From: Clostridia bacterium
GTDB lineage: Bacteria > Bacillota > Clostridia > Saccharofermentanales > UBA5734
DNA: 5,714 nt
NCBI GenBank assembly: GCA_009929975.1
Contig: RZZF01000128.1
Span: 1-5,714, forward strand
Direction: 5' to 3'
Shown here: one piece after another, positions 1 to 5,421 of the stretch
How the letters are laid out: each line of letters starts with the position of its first letter
How positions within the stretch are numbered: the stretch's first letter is position 1
Notes under the pieces: generated by a model
The model's database searches: none
What the model saw: only the letters and a program-made list of their open reading frames with translations
What the model was told of the DNA's origin: nothing
Program-made: the position numbers and the translations under genes

Positions 1-1301
1 TTGTCCGGCAGGCTGAGCCGGAATATCCGGCGCGGGTTATCATAGAAAAGGCGGCGGCCCAGCAGTCTGGCCTGATCCTCATCCAGGATATGTAACTGGA
101 CTTTCTCCGTCAGGACCGCGGCGACATTTTCCCTTGCCAGCTGCAGATGGCCGGGAATGCCATCCGGGAACAGGTAGTCCCCGCCAAAGGCGCTGATCTT
201 ATTCGCCGGCACCGCGTCCAGGAATTCCGACAAGGCGCGGCGGGCGGCGACCGGAGCGATGATATGGCTCCAGCACATATTGATACTGACATTGGCAAAC
301 ATCTTGGCCAGAGTACAGACCTCACCGACATACGGATATCCGATATGGAACAGGTCAAACCAGATTTCAGGATAGCGGAGAATCAGCGGGTTCAGCGCCA
401 GAGGATTGCTGTTCGCCAGCAGATTGCCGTTGCCCTCCTGCAGGCCGGTATGCACCTGGATGATCAGATGGTCGCGTGCGGCTCTGCTGAGTATCTGATG
501 CATCATGAAATTCTGCAGGTCATCCGGCAGCAGGATACTTTCTTCAGGGGTCTGTTTCAGCTGCTCCATCAACTGCCGGAACGCCATTTCCGCGTCGCTT
601 TCAGACACTTCAGGAAAATCAAGAGATCGCTCATATGCAATACTGAGTTTCAGAATCTCCATTCCGTGGCGGGCCAGCAGCTGCCATTCATGATCAAGCA
701 GGCGCAGGAAATCCTTGAGAGTGTGAAAGCCGTTCAGACCGGCGGCCTGTGCCCGGGTCCGCAGTTCCAGATAGGGCGCGCAGCGGTAGAACCAGCGGTC
801 CGGATGCCAGACACGGGTAAAAAGATGCGACTGATCCGGCAGCCGGGCCAGGTCATTTTGAAAATCATCATTGATGCAGCGGACAATATGGCAGTGATCG
901 CGAATCACATCGTGGTAGTGTCCCGGCCGGCGATTCTCAAGAAATTTCAGATTGAGCGGCAAAATCGTATACCGATGGATCCCGTCAAGCTGATACAGCT
1001 GACGGACCGAAATGTCCAGAGCCCGGGCATACCCTGTCAGACGGCAGGCTTCCCAGTACGGTTCGACCGTCAGCCAGCGCTGCTCCAGCGGCTGGCTGCT
1101 GTCTCTCACATAATCCAGCTGCTGCTGGCTGAGGCCTGCTGAAATCAGATCCGAACTGATATAGTGTGCGGTGTATTCACTGAGCACATCAGCATGCGGC
1201 TCCTGCAGACTTTCCAGCGGCGGCAGATGTTCGTGTGTATCAATCACAGGAGCCTGGACCAAATCCTGCAGCAGGCGTTCATAAAGAGCTTGATTATCCA
1301 T
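1..1301 (-). CDS. Amidohydrolase superfamily protein (Amidohydro_2 / uronate-isomerase-like), 3' end outside window
   Basis: Reading the minus strand from the ATG at 1301 gives 433 uninterrupted codons up to the window edge; the stop lies further left. The amidohydrolase barrel residues appear in the expected order: His-x-His in VIDTHEHL (H23, H25), Lys218 in EILKLSIAYERSLDF, His284 in IQVHTG, His319 in FDLFHIGYPY and Asp375 in AFGGDYLFP, followed by a late NPRRIF motif. In this superfamily these residues bind one or two metals, and Lys218 is in the place of the carboxylated bridging lysine. The protein is probably cytoplasmic; no signal peptide is seen. It resembles the Amidohydro_2 branch often named uronate-isomerase-like, but the substrate cannot be read from sequence. 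An AAGGAAGG site (1313-1320) lies 11 bases from the ATG and 8 from an adjacent in-frame GTG (1304), so either may start translation. It follows the MATE gene by 69 bases with no evident terminator between them, so co-transcription is likely. Fold assignment is firm; function is open. Confidence 0.88.
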   Translation of the reverse strand, partial: MDNQALYERLLQDLVQAPVIDTHEHLPPLESLQEPHADVLSEYTAHYISSDLISAGLSQQQLDYVRDSSQPLEQRWLTVEPYWEACRLTGYARALDISVRQLYQLDGIHRYTILPLNLKFLENRRPGHYHDVIRDHCHIVRCINDDFQNDLARLPDQSHLFTRVWHPDRWFYRCAPYLELRTRAQAAGLNGFHTLKDFLRLLDHEWQLLARHGMEILKLSIAYERSLDFPEVSESDAEMAFRQLMEQLKQTPEESILLPDDLQNFMMHQILSRAARDHLIIQVHTGLQEGNGNLLANSNPLALNPLILRYPEIWFDLFHIGYPYVGEVCTLAKMFANVSINMCWSHIIAPVAARRALSEFLDAVPANKISAFGGDYLFPDGIPGHLQLARENVAAVLTEKVQLHILDEDQARLLGRRLFYDNPRRIFRLSLPD

Positions 1302-1312
1302 CACAATAAAAA

Positions 1313-1320
1313 CCTTCCTT
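1313..1320 (-). promoter_or_regulatory. Ribosome binding site of the amidohydrolase gene
   Basis: On the minus strand AAGGAAGG is followed by TTTTTATT, then GTG and ATG in the same frame. The spacing is 8 bases to the GTG (1304-1302) and 11 to the ATG (1301-1299). The GTG is at the more usual distance, so the protein may carry one extra N-terminal residue. The rest of the 69-base gap (1302-1370) has no hairpin followed by a T-run on the minus strand, so I call no terminator between the two leftward genes. Confidence 0.6.
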
Positions 1321-1370
1321 TTCCCAAGTTGAGCGGCCCCCGGCAGTCCGGCACCGATCAGCAGACGGTA

Positions 1371-2768
1371 TCAGTCTATCACAGACTTCTGCAGCCAGCG
1401 CCTGCCCAGCATGCGAATGTAAAAGAATATCGACCGGACGGCCCAGTCCGCGTACATCGCCAGCCAGATCCCGACAACCCCCCAGGCAAAGACAATCGCG
1501 AACAGATAGCCGATGCCGATCCGCAGCAGCCACATGCTGACGATTGAAATAATCATGGTGTAGCGGACATCCCCGGCGCCACGCAATCCGCTCGGCAGGA
1601 TAAACGATGTCGACCAGAGCAGTGGCTGCGCGATCAGTGAAGTGGTCAGGACAAAATGGGCCAGACTGGCGGTTTCCGGATCACGGGTATACAGCCCGAC
1701 CACCAGATTCAGCAATGGAAAGAGGCTAAGACTGAGCAGCAGCATGGCGGCGCTTGAAACCAGAACGAGAAATTTCAGCTGCCGCCGGGCCTCCTGCGGT
1801 TTCGACCGTCCCATCTGCTGACCGACGATCGCGGTCGCGGCAATCGCCATCGCGTTGCCGGGAATCATGGTCAGGCTGTTGACCGAGTTGCTGATCGTAT
1901 TGGCGGCCATTGAAGCGGTTCCAAGGCTGACGATGAACATCTGAACAATCAATTTTCCGCCGTTGAACAGCAGTTGCTCCGTTCCCGCCGGAACTCCGAG
2001 CTGGAAAATCATTTTCTGCATGCGCATCTGAATCCGGAAATGACTGAGCCGTGTCAACTGGATATCTTTTGATCCGCGCAGAATCGGTATCATGATCAGC
2101 AGCATTCCGGCAGTTCTGGCCATCAACAGGCCGGTCGCGGCCCCCCGCACACCAAACGAAGGAAATACGATATGGAGAAAGCCGAGACTGATCGAGAAGC
2201 CATAGATCAGCACATAACTGAAAACAACATTGAACAGATTCATCAGAATCGAGACGGTCATCGGGGTTCTGGTATCGCCGGCACCACGCAGAATACCAAA
2301 GCCGATGCTTGTCAGAGCCAGTGGTATATAGGACCAGAGTACAATGCCGAGATAGCCAAGCCCGTTGGCAATGACCTGCGGTTCAGCATCGGAGAACAAG
2401 GTCTGAACGAGCCAGCTGCGGGAGAAGAACAGTGCCAATGTCGCCAGGCCGCTGATCAAAAGACAGGATGTCAACGCCTGGGCGGCGGCCTGATTGGCAC
2501 GCTCCCGGTCTCCCCGGCCGGTATACTGGGCGACAACGACCGTTCCGCCGACCGACATGGCGCTGAAAACCGATATGACGACAATATTGATGGTATCAAC
2601 CATTCCGATCGCTGAGATGGCCTGCGGTCCCATGTTCGACGCGAGCATTGTATTGACCACACCCATGATGACAATAAAAAACTGCTCAATCAGAACGGGA
2701 ACCGTCATGCGGGCAATGGATCGTCCAAGTTGTCTGAATTCCATCAACTGATTCACATACCCCTCCAT
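1371..2768 (-). CDS. MATE family multidrug/metabolite efflux transporter
   Basis: This gene encodes a polytopic inner-membrane protein of up to 465 residues, the usual size for 12-helix MATE exporters, which expel cationic drugs or metabolites by Na+ or H+ antiport. The two-fold repeat of the family is visible. The first half has QYTGRGDRERA (81-91) and LRGAGDTRTPM (160-170); the second half has the equivalents VGQQMGRSKPQEAR (315-328) and LRGAGDVRYTM (395-405). Long hydrophobic runs fill the rest, for example 24-43, 139-160, 211-230, 333-359 and 406-434. The first helix is preceded by a short amphipathic stretch. It is the first gene of the leftward unit, with the amidohydrolase behind it. 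The start is uncertain: the ATG at 2768 has only CAGG three bases upstream, whereas GTG at 2756 (codon 5) has GGAGG at a 5-base distance and would give 461 residues. The transported substrate is unknown; NorM-, DinF- and YeeO-like subgroups cannot be told apart here. Confidence 0.93.
   Translation of the reverse strand: MEGYVNQLMEFRQLGRSIARMTVPVLIEQFFIVIMGVVNTMLASNMGPQAISAIGMVDTINIVVISVFSAMSVGGTVVVAQYTGRGDRERANQAAAQALTSCLLISGLATLALFFSRSWLVQTLFSDAEPQVIANGLGYLGIVLWSYIPLALTSIGFGILRGAGDTRTPMTVSILMNLFNVVFSYVLIYGFSISLGFLHIVFPSFGVRGAATGLLMARTAGMLLIMIPILRGSKDIQLTRLSHFRIQMRMQKMIFQLGVPAGTEQLLFNGGKLIVQMFIVSLGTASMAANTISNSVNSLTMIPGNAMAIAATAIVGQQMGRSKPQEARRQLKFLVLVSSAAMLLLSLSLFPLLNLVVGLYTRDPETASLAHFVLTTSLIAQPLLWSTSFILPSGLRGAGDVRYTMIISIVSMWLLRIGIGYLFAIVFAWGVVGIWLAMYADWAVRSIFFYIRMLGRRWLQKSVID
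2760..2766 (-). promoter_or_regulatory. Probable Shine-Dalgarno for an internal GTG start of the MATE gene
   Basis: GGAGGGG on the minus strand lies inside the first three codons of the longest reading frame. Measured from the GGAGG core there are five bases to the in-frame GTG at 2756-2754. The ATG at 2768 has no comparable upstream site, and a stable hairpin ends four bases before it. The GTG is therefore my preferred start, giving an N-terminus of (M)NQLMEFRQLGRS. The family's conserved region starts later and does not decide the matter. Confidence 0.55.
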
Positions 2769-2772
2769 ACAC

Positions 2773-2799
2773 CTGCAGCCGCGCCTGTGGCGGCCGCAG
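2773..2799 (-). other. GC-rich hairpin in the MATE mRNA leader
   Basis: In the minus-strand transcript, CUGCGGCCGC (2799-2790) can pair with GCGGCUGCAG (2782-2773) as a 10-bp stem with a single G-U wobble and a 7-base loop. No U-run follows, so it is not an intrinsic terminator. The stem sits four bases before the ATG at 2768 and seven before the GGAGG at 2766. It could stabilise the 5' end, or hinder use of the upstream ATG. A small alternative stem, GCAGA/TCTGC at 2796-2808, shares bases 2796-2799 with it, but its 5' arm may lie partly upstream of the transcription start. Confidence 0.55.
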
Positions 2800-2812
2800 A
2801 AAATCTGCTTCC

Positions 2813-2818
2813 ATTATA
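2813..2818 (-). promoter_or_regulatory. Promoter -10 box of the leftward (MATE) unit
   Basis: A perfect TATAAT occurs on the minus strand, about 45 bases before the ATG at 2768 and 57 before the GTG at 2756. Transcription would start near 2806. The hexamer at a 17-base spacing (2836-2841, TGCGTG) is a poor -35 match, and there is no TG extension of the -10 box, so an activator or a weak promoter is possible. It is the best sigma-70-type -10 match I found upstream of this gene. Confidence 0.55.
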
Positions 2819-2891
2819 CCTCTGTTTGCAATGGCCACGCATGGATAAAGTGATGCCATTCCGCTGAAATTCATGGGATTACGTACAGCCT

Positions 2892-2915
2892 GTCTGGCCA
2901 TTCTGATGGCCAGAC
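2892..2915. repeat. Perfect 10-bp inverted repeat, probable operator
   Basis: GTCTGGCCAT (2892-2901) and ATGGCCAGAC (2906-2915) are exact reverse complements separated by TCTG. The element lies upstream of both predicted transcription starts, so it should not be transcribed by either unit, and no T-run follows on either strand. A DNA-level protein binding site is therefore more likely than a terminator. Its right arm contains the -35 element of the rightward promoter. A further copy of the ATGGCCA core is present at 2831-2837, next to the -35 position of the leftward promoter. Confidence 0.65.
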
Positions 2916-2935
2916 CTGATCGATTCAGGTAGAAT
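2907..2935 (+). promoter_or_regulatory. Promoter of the URO-D-like / pdp / deoB operon
   Basis: TGGCCA (2907-2912, four of six matches to TTGACA) is followed after exactly 17 bases by TAGAAT (2930-2935, five of six matches to TATAAT). Transcription would start near 2942, giving a leader of about 28 bases before the ATG at 2970. The -35 lies in the right arm of one inverted repeat and the spacer is filled by another, so repression by occlusion is the simplest reading. The assignment rests on consensus matching only. Confidence 0.5.
2914..2930. repeat. 6-bp inverted repeat in the promoter spacer, candidate operator
   Basis: ACCTGA (2914-2919) and TCAGGT (2925-2930) are reverse complements around TCGAT, forming a 17-base dyad. 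It covers the spacer of the predicted rightward promoter and its last base is the first base of the -10 box. It overlaps the larger inverted repeat by two bases. This placement is typical of a repressor operator. The regulator is not encoded in the window, so its identity is unknown. Confidence 0.5.
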
Positions 2936-2956
2936 AATCATAAGCAAACCAGGACG

Positions 2957-2962
2957 AGGAGG
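2957..2962 (+). promoter_or_regulatory. Ribosome binding site of the URO-D-like gene
   Basis: A full-consensus AGGAGG stands seven bases before the ATG at 2970 and fixes that start. No in-frame competitor with a comparable site lies nearby. Confidence 0.85.
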
Positions 2963-2969
2963 TCCGCCG

Positions 2970-4085
2970 ATGAATCTTCGACAGAACACCAGGGCAATTC
3001 TGCATGATGAAGCCTATGACTATTTCCCCGTCGTTCATTTTGGCTACTGGGACGACACAGTCCGCAAATGGCAGGCGGAAGACCATCTGCCTGCCGATCT
3101 GGCTGATCCCGCAGGCGGACGGTCAGCCGAACAGATCGTCAGCCAGACACTGGGCTTTGACTTCGGCTGGGGCGACTGCGCCGGCGGCATCACCGGCCTG
3201 CTGCCGCCGATCGAGACCCGGGTCATCGAAACACTGCCGAACGGACAGATCAAATCAGTCGATGAAAACGGCGCGATCATCCTGACCAAACCCGGTATCA
3301 CTTCGATTCCCTCTGAAGTCGGTCATCTGCTGACGGACCGGGCATCCTGGGAAGAACATTTTCTGCCGCGCCTGCAATTTTCATCCGCCCGCATCTCGCG
3401 GCCTGACCTTGACCGGCTGCGCAGCACGGACGATCGTGCCACTCCGCTGGGCATCAACTGCGGCAGTCTGTTTGGAACCATCCGCAACTGGCTCGGACTG
3501 GAAGGGTCCGCTTATCTGCTGATTGACGATGAGCCGCTTTTCACAGAAATCATCGATACCCATGCGGCTTTGCAGCTGCAGGTACTCCAGAGCTGTCTCG
3601 AACAAGGTGCCCGGCCTGACTATGCGCATTTCTGGGAAGACATCTGCTGCAAAAGCGGTCCGCTGATTCATCCGGACGTCTTCGAGGAAAAAGTCGGCCC
3701 GTGGTATGAGAAGTTTACCCGGCTCCTGCTCGCGTATGATATCGATATTGTTTCACTGGACTGTGACGGTGTCATTGACCGGCTGATCCCGACCTGGTTC
3801 AGCCATGGTGTCAATACCATGTTTCCGATTGAGGTGGGGGTCTGGAACGCCAGCATCACACCCTGGCGCGCCCGGTACGGACCGGAACTGCGCGGTGTGG
3901 GCGGCATGAACAAAAACGTGTTCGCGCTGGATTACGCAGCCATTGATCAAGAAATCGAACGCCTGCGCCGGTTGACGGACGCCGGTGGCTTTATTCCCTG
4001 CCCGGACCACCGCATCCCGCCGACCGCACGCTGGGAAAATGTCCAGTATTATTGCGACCGGCTTCGCCGTGAACTCAACCGGTAA
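2970..4085 (+). CDS. Uroporphyrinogen decarboxylase (URO-D) superfamily protein, non-heme type
   Basis: The product is a 371-residue soluble protein. The C-terminal half carries the pattern of uncharacterised URO-D/MtaA-like barrels: WEDICCKSGPLIHPDVFEEKVGPWYEKF (from 222), SLDCDGVIDRLIP (262-274), HGVNTMFPIEVG (279-290), LRGVGGMNKNVFA (307-319) and GGFIPCPDHRIPP (339-351). True heme-pathway UroD has an arginine-rich RQAGR-type motif near its N-terminus; it is absent here. The His-x-Cys zinc motif of corrinoid methyltransferases is also not evident: at the corresponding strand the sequence is Asp-Cys-Asp (264-266). Possible polar site residues are E223, D224, D264, C265, D266, E288, C344, D346 and H347. 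It leads an operon with pdp and deoB (11-base gap to pdp), which suggests a role near nucleoside or sugar-phosphate metabolism rather than tetrapyrrole synthesis. That role is inference. Superfamily assignment is good; reaction and substrate are unknown. Confidence 0.85.
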   Translation: MNLRQNTRAILHDEAYDYFPVVHFGYWDDTVRKWQAEDHLPADLADPAGGRSAEQIVSQTLGFDFGWGDCAGGITGLLPPIETRVIETLPNGQIKSVDENGAIILTKPGITSIPSEVGHLLTDRASWEEHFLPRLQFSSARISRPDLDRLRSTDDRATPLGINCGSLFGTIRNWLGLEGSAYLLIDDEPLFTEIIDTHAALQLQVLQSCLEQGARPDYAHFWEDICCKSGPLIHPDVFEEKVGPWYEKFTRLLLAYDIDIVSLDCDGVIDRLIPTWFSHGVNTMFPIEVGVWNASITPWRARYGPELRGVGGMNKNVFALDYAAIDQEIERLRRLTDAGGFIPCPDHRIPPTARWENVQYYCDRLRRELNR

Positions 4086-4090
4086 GGAGG
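4085..4090 (+). promoter_or_regulatory. Ribosome binding site of pdp, overlapping the upstream stop codon
   Basis: AGGAGG begins on the last base of the TAA stop of the URO-D-like gene and lies six bases before the ATG at 4097. This overlap makes translational coupling between the two genes likely and supports a single mRNA. Confidence 0.85.
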
Positions 4091-4096
4091 GATTTC

Positions 4097-5398
4097 ATGC
4101 AGCCGGCACAACTGATTGCCCGCAAGCGGGACGGCCATCGACTGACAGAGCAGGAGATCAACGCCTTCATTGAGGGCGTGTGTGACGGCAGTTGGGCCGA
4201 TTATCAGACCGCGGCCATGCTGATGGCCATGTACATCAACGGTCTGAATACCGAGGAAACCGCCCGACTGACGCTGGCGATGGCAGCCTCGGGAGACCAG
4301 CTTGACTTGAGCGGCATCGCGGGAATCAAGGTTGACAAGCACAGCACCGGCGGAGTGGCTGATACGACAACGCTTATCCTGGTTCCGCTGCTGGCAGCCT
4401 GTGATGTACCGGTCGTAAAAATGTCCGGCCGCGGTCTTGGGTTTACCGGTGGTACCATTGACAAGCTCGCGTCAATTCCCGGTTTCCGAACCGATCTGTC
4501 AGCTGAGGACGCGATCGCCCAGGCCCGGCGTGTCGGAATGGTGATACTGGCCCAGACAGCCAGACTGACGCCGGCTGACCGTATACTTTATGCCTTGCGC
4601 GATGTCACGGCGACCATCGACAGTATTCCCCTGATCGCGGCGAGCATCATGAGCAAGAAAATCGCGGCCGGAAGTGACGCGATCGTGCTTGATGTCAAAT
4701 GCGGCAGCGGAGCGTTCATGCGAACTGAAAAAGAGGCACGCCAGCTGGCTGAAACCATGGTTGCCATCGGCCATCAGGTCGGCCGGCGGGTCAGGGCCGT
4801 CATCAGCCGCATGGACCAGCCGCTCGGCGACTATATCGGGAACAGCCTTGAAGTGCTGGAAGCGATCGATGTGCTGAGCGGACGGCGAAGCGGTGATCTG
4901 CTCGATGTCACCCGTATTCTCGGTGTTCAGCTGCTGGAACTGGCCGGTCGGACCGACAGCGGGCACATGGCCCGACAGCTGCTCGACCAACAGATCCAGT
5001 CCGGACGGGCGCTGGACTGCTTCCGCGACCTGATTCTGGCTCAGGGCGGCGACAGCCGGATCGTGGACCAGCCGGACCGGCTGCCCCGGGCTGAATCCCG
5101 TGCCGTCGGCCTGGCGGCTCAATCAGGCTATGTCAGCCGAATGGACACAGCTGCGCTGGGTGAAGCTTTTGTTGATCTCGGCGGCGGACGGCGCCGCCAT
5201 GAAGATCTGATCGATCTGTCCGCGGGAATCATCATGCGCAAGCGACTCGGAGACCGGGTTGAAGAAGGTGAACCTCTGTTGGAAGTTCTCGGACCGGCCG
5301 GGCGCGTAAAATCCATCAGAGATCAGGCCCTGAACGCGATTCAGCTGGACAGCCGCCCGCCGCGGACGCGTCCGGTTGTCATCGATGTCATTGCCTGA
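4097..5398 (+). CDS. pdp: Pyrimidine-nucleoside phosphorylase (thymidine/uridine phosphorylase family)
   Basis: This cytoplasmic enzyme cleaves uridine, thymidine or deoxyuridine with phosphate to base and (deoxy)ribose-1-phosphate. The 433-residue length and N-terminus (LIARKRDGHRLTEQEI, then DYQTAAMLMAMYINGL) fit the Bacillus-type family. Phosphate-site residues are present in VDKHSTGG (K81, H82, S83) and at S110. The base-site residues match R168, S183 and K187 in YALRDVT and ASIMSKK. DVKCGSGAFM (199-208) is also intact, and the C-terminal domain ends with a RVEEGEPLLEV segment. Three usually constant positions differ: GGVGD is GGVAD (A88), and the signature SGRGLGHTGGT...KLE has F116 for His and A125 for Glu. 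LGGGRRRHEDLIDLSAGI (361-378) also departs from the common LGAGRxTKED form. The catalytic set is complete, so activity is likely, possibly with shifted specificity. It lies between the URO-D-like gene and deoB (23-base gap). DeoA-type thymidine phosphorylase is the close alternative name. Confidence 0.93.
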   Translation: MQPAQLIARKRDGHRLTEQEINAFIEGVCDGSWADYQTAAMLMAMYINGLNTEETARLTLAMAASGDQLDLSGIAGIKVDKHSTGGVADTTTLILVPLLAACDVPVVKMSGRGLGFTGGTIDKLASIPGFRTDLSAEDAIAQARRVGMVILAQTARLTPADRILYALRDVTATIDSIPLIAASIMSKKIAAGSDAIVLDVKCGSGAFMRTEKEARQLAETMVAIGHQVGRRVRAVISRMDQPLGDYIGNSLEVLEAIDVLSGRRSGDLLDVTRILGVQLLELAGRTDSGHMARQLLDQQIQSGRALDCFRDLILAQGGDSRIVDQPDRLPRAESRAVGLAAQSGYVSRMDTAALGEAFVDLGGGRRRHEDLIDLSAGIIMRKRLGDRVEEGEPLLEVLGPAGRVKSIRDQALNAIQLDSRPPRTRPVVIDVIA

Positions 5399-5408
5399 AC
5401 CGACAGGC

Positions 5409-5414
5409 AGGAGG
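5409..5414 (+). promoter_or_regulatory. Ribosome binding site of deoB
   Basis: AGGAGG lies seven bases before the ATG at 5422, inside the 23-base gap after pdp. The gap leaves no room for a terminator plus a new promoter, so deoB belongs to the same transcript. Confidence 0.85.
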
Positions 5415-5421
5415 TTGCAAT

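Noticed and set aside
147..1142. 331-codon open frame on the plus strand
   Set aside because: It lies antisense to the amidohydrolase frame, which has conserved catalytic motifs in order and a ribosome binding site. The plus-strand product has no recognisable motif and a low-complexity, Gln/Arg-rich composition typical of a shadow frame.
1302..1370. Terminator or promoter between MATE and the amidohydrolase gene
   Set aside because: Only short GC self-complementary stretches are present, with no T-run and no convincing -10/-35 pair on the minus strand.
1164..1547. 127-codon plus-strand frame spanning the end of MATE and the start of the amidohydrolase
   Set aside because: It is antisense to two well-supported genes and their gap, has no family resemblance, and no good ribosome binding site was seen.
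2892..2915. Reading the inverted repeat as a rho-independent terminator
   Set aside because: No T-run follows on either strand, and no gene ends nearby in either direction; both flanking genes start from this region.
2970..4085. Calling the gene hemE (true uroporphyrinogen decarboxylase)
   Set aside because: The N-terminal arginine motif of heme-pathway UroD is missing, the conserved C-terminal pattern is that of uncharacterised URO-D/MtaA-like proteins, and no heme genes adjoin.
4499..5122. 207-codon minus-strand frame inside pdp
   Set aside because: It is fully contained within the clear pdp coding frame; its length is explained by GC-rich codon use on the opposite strand.
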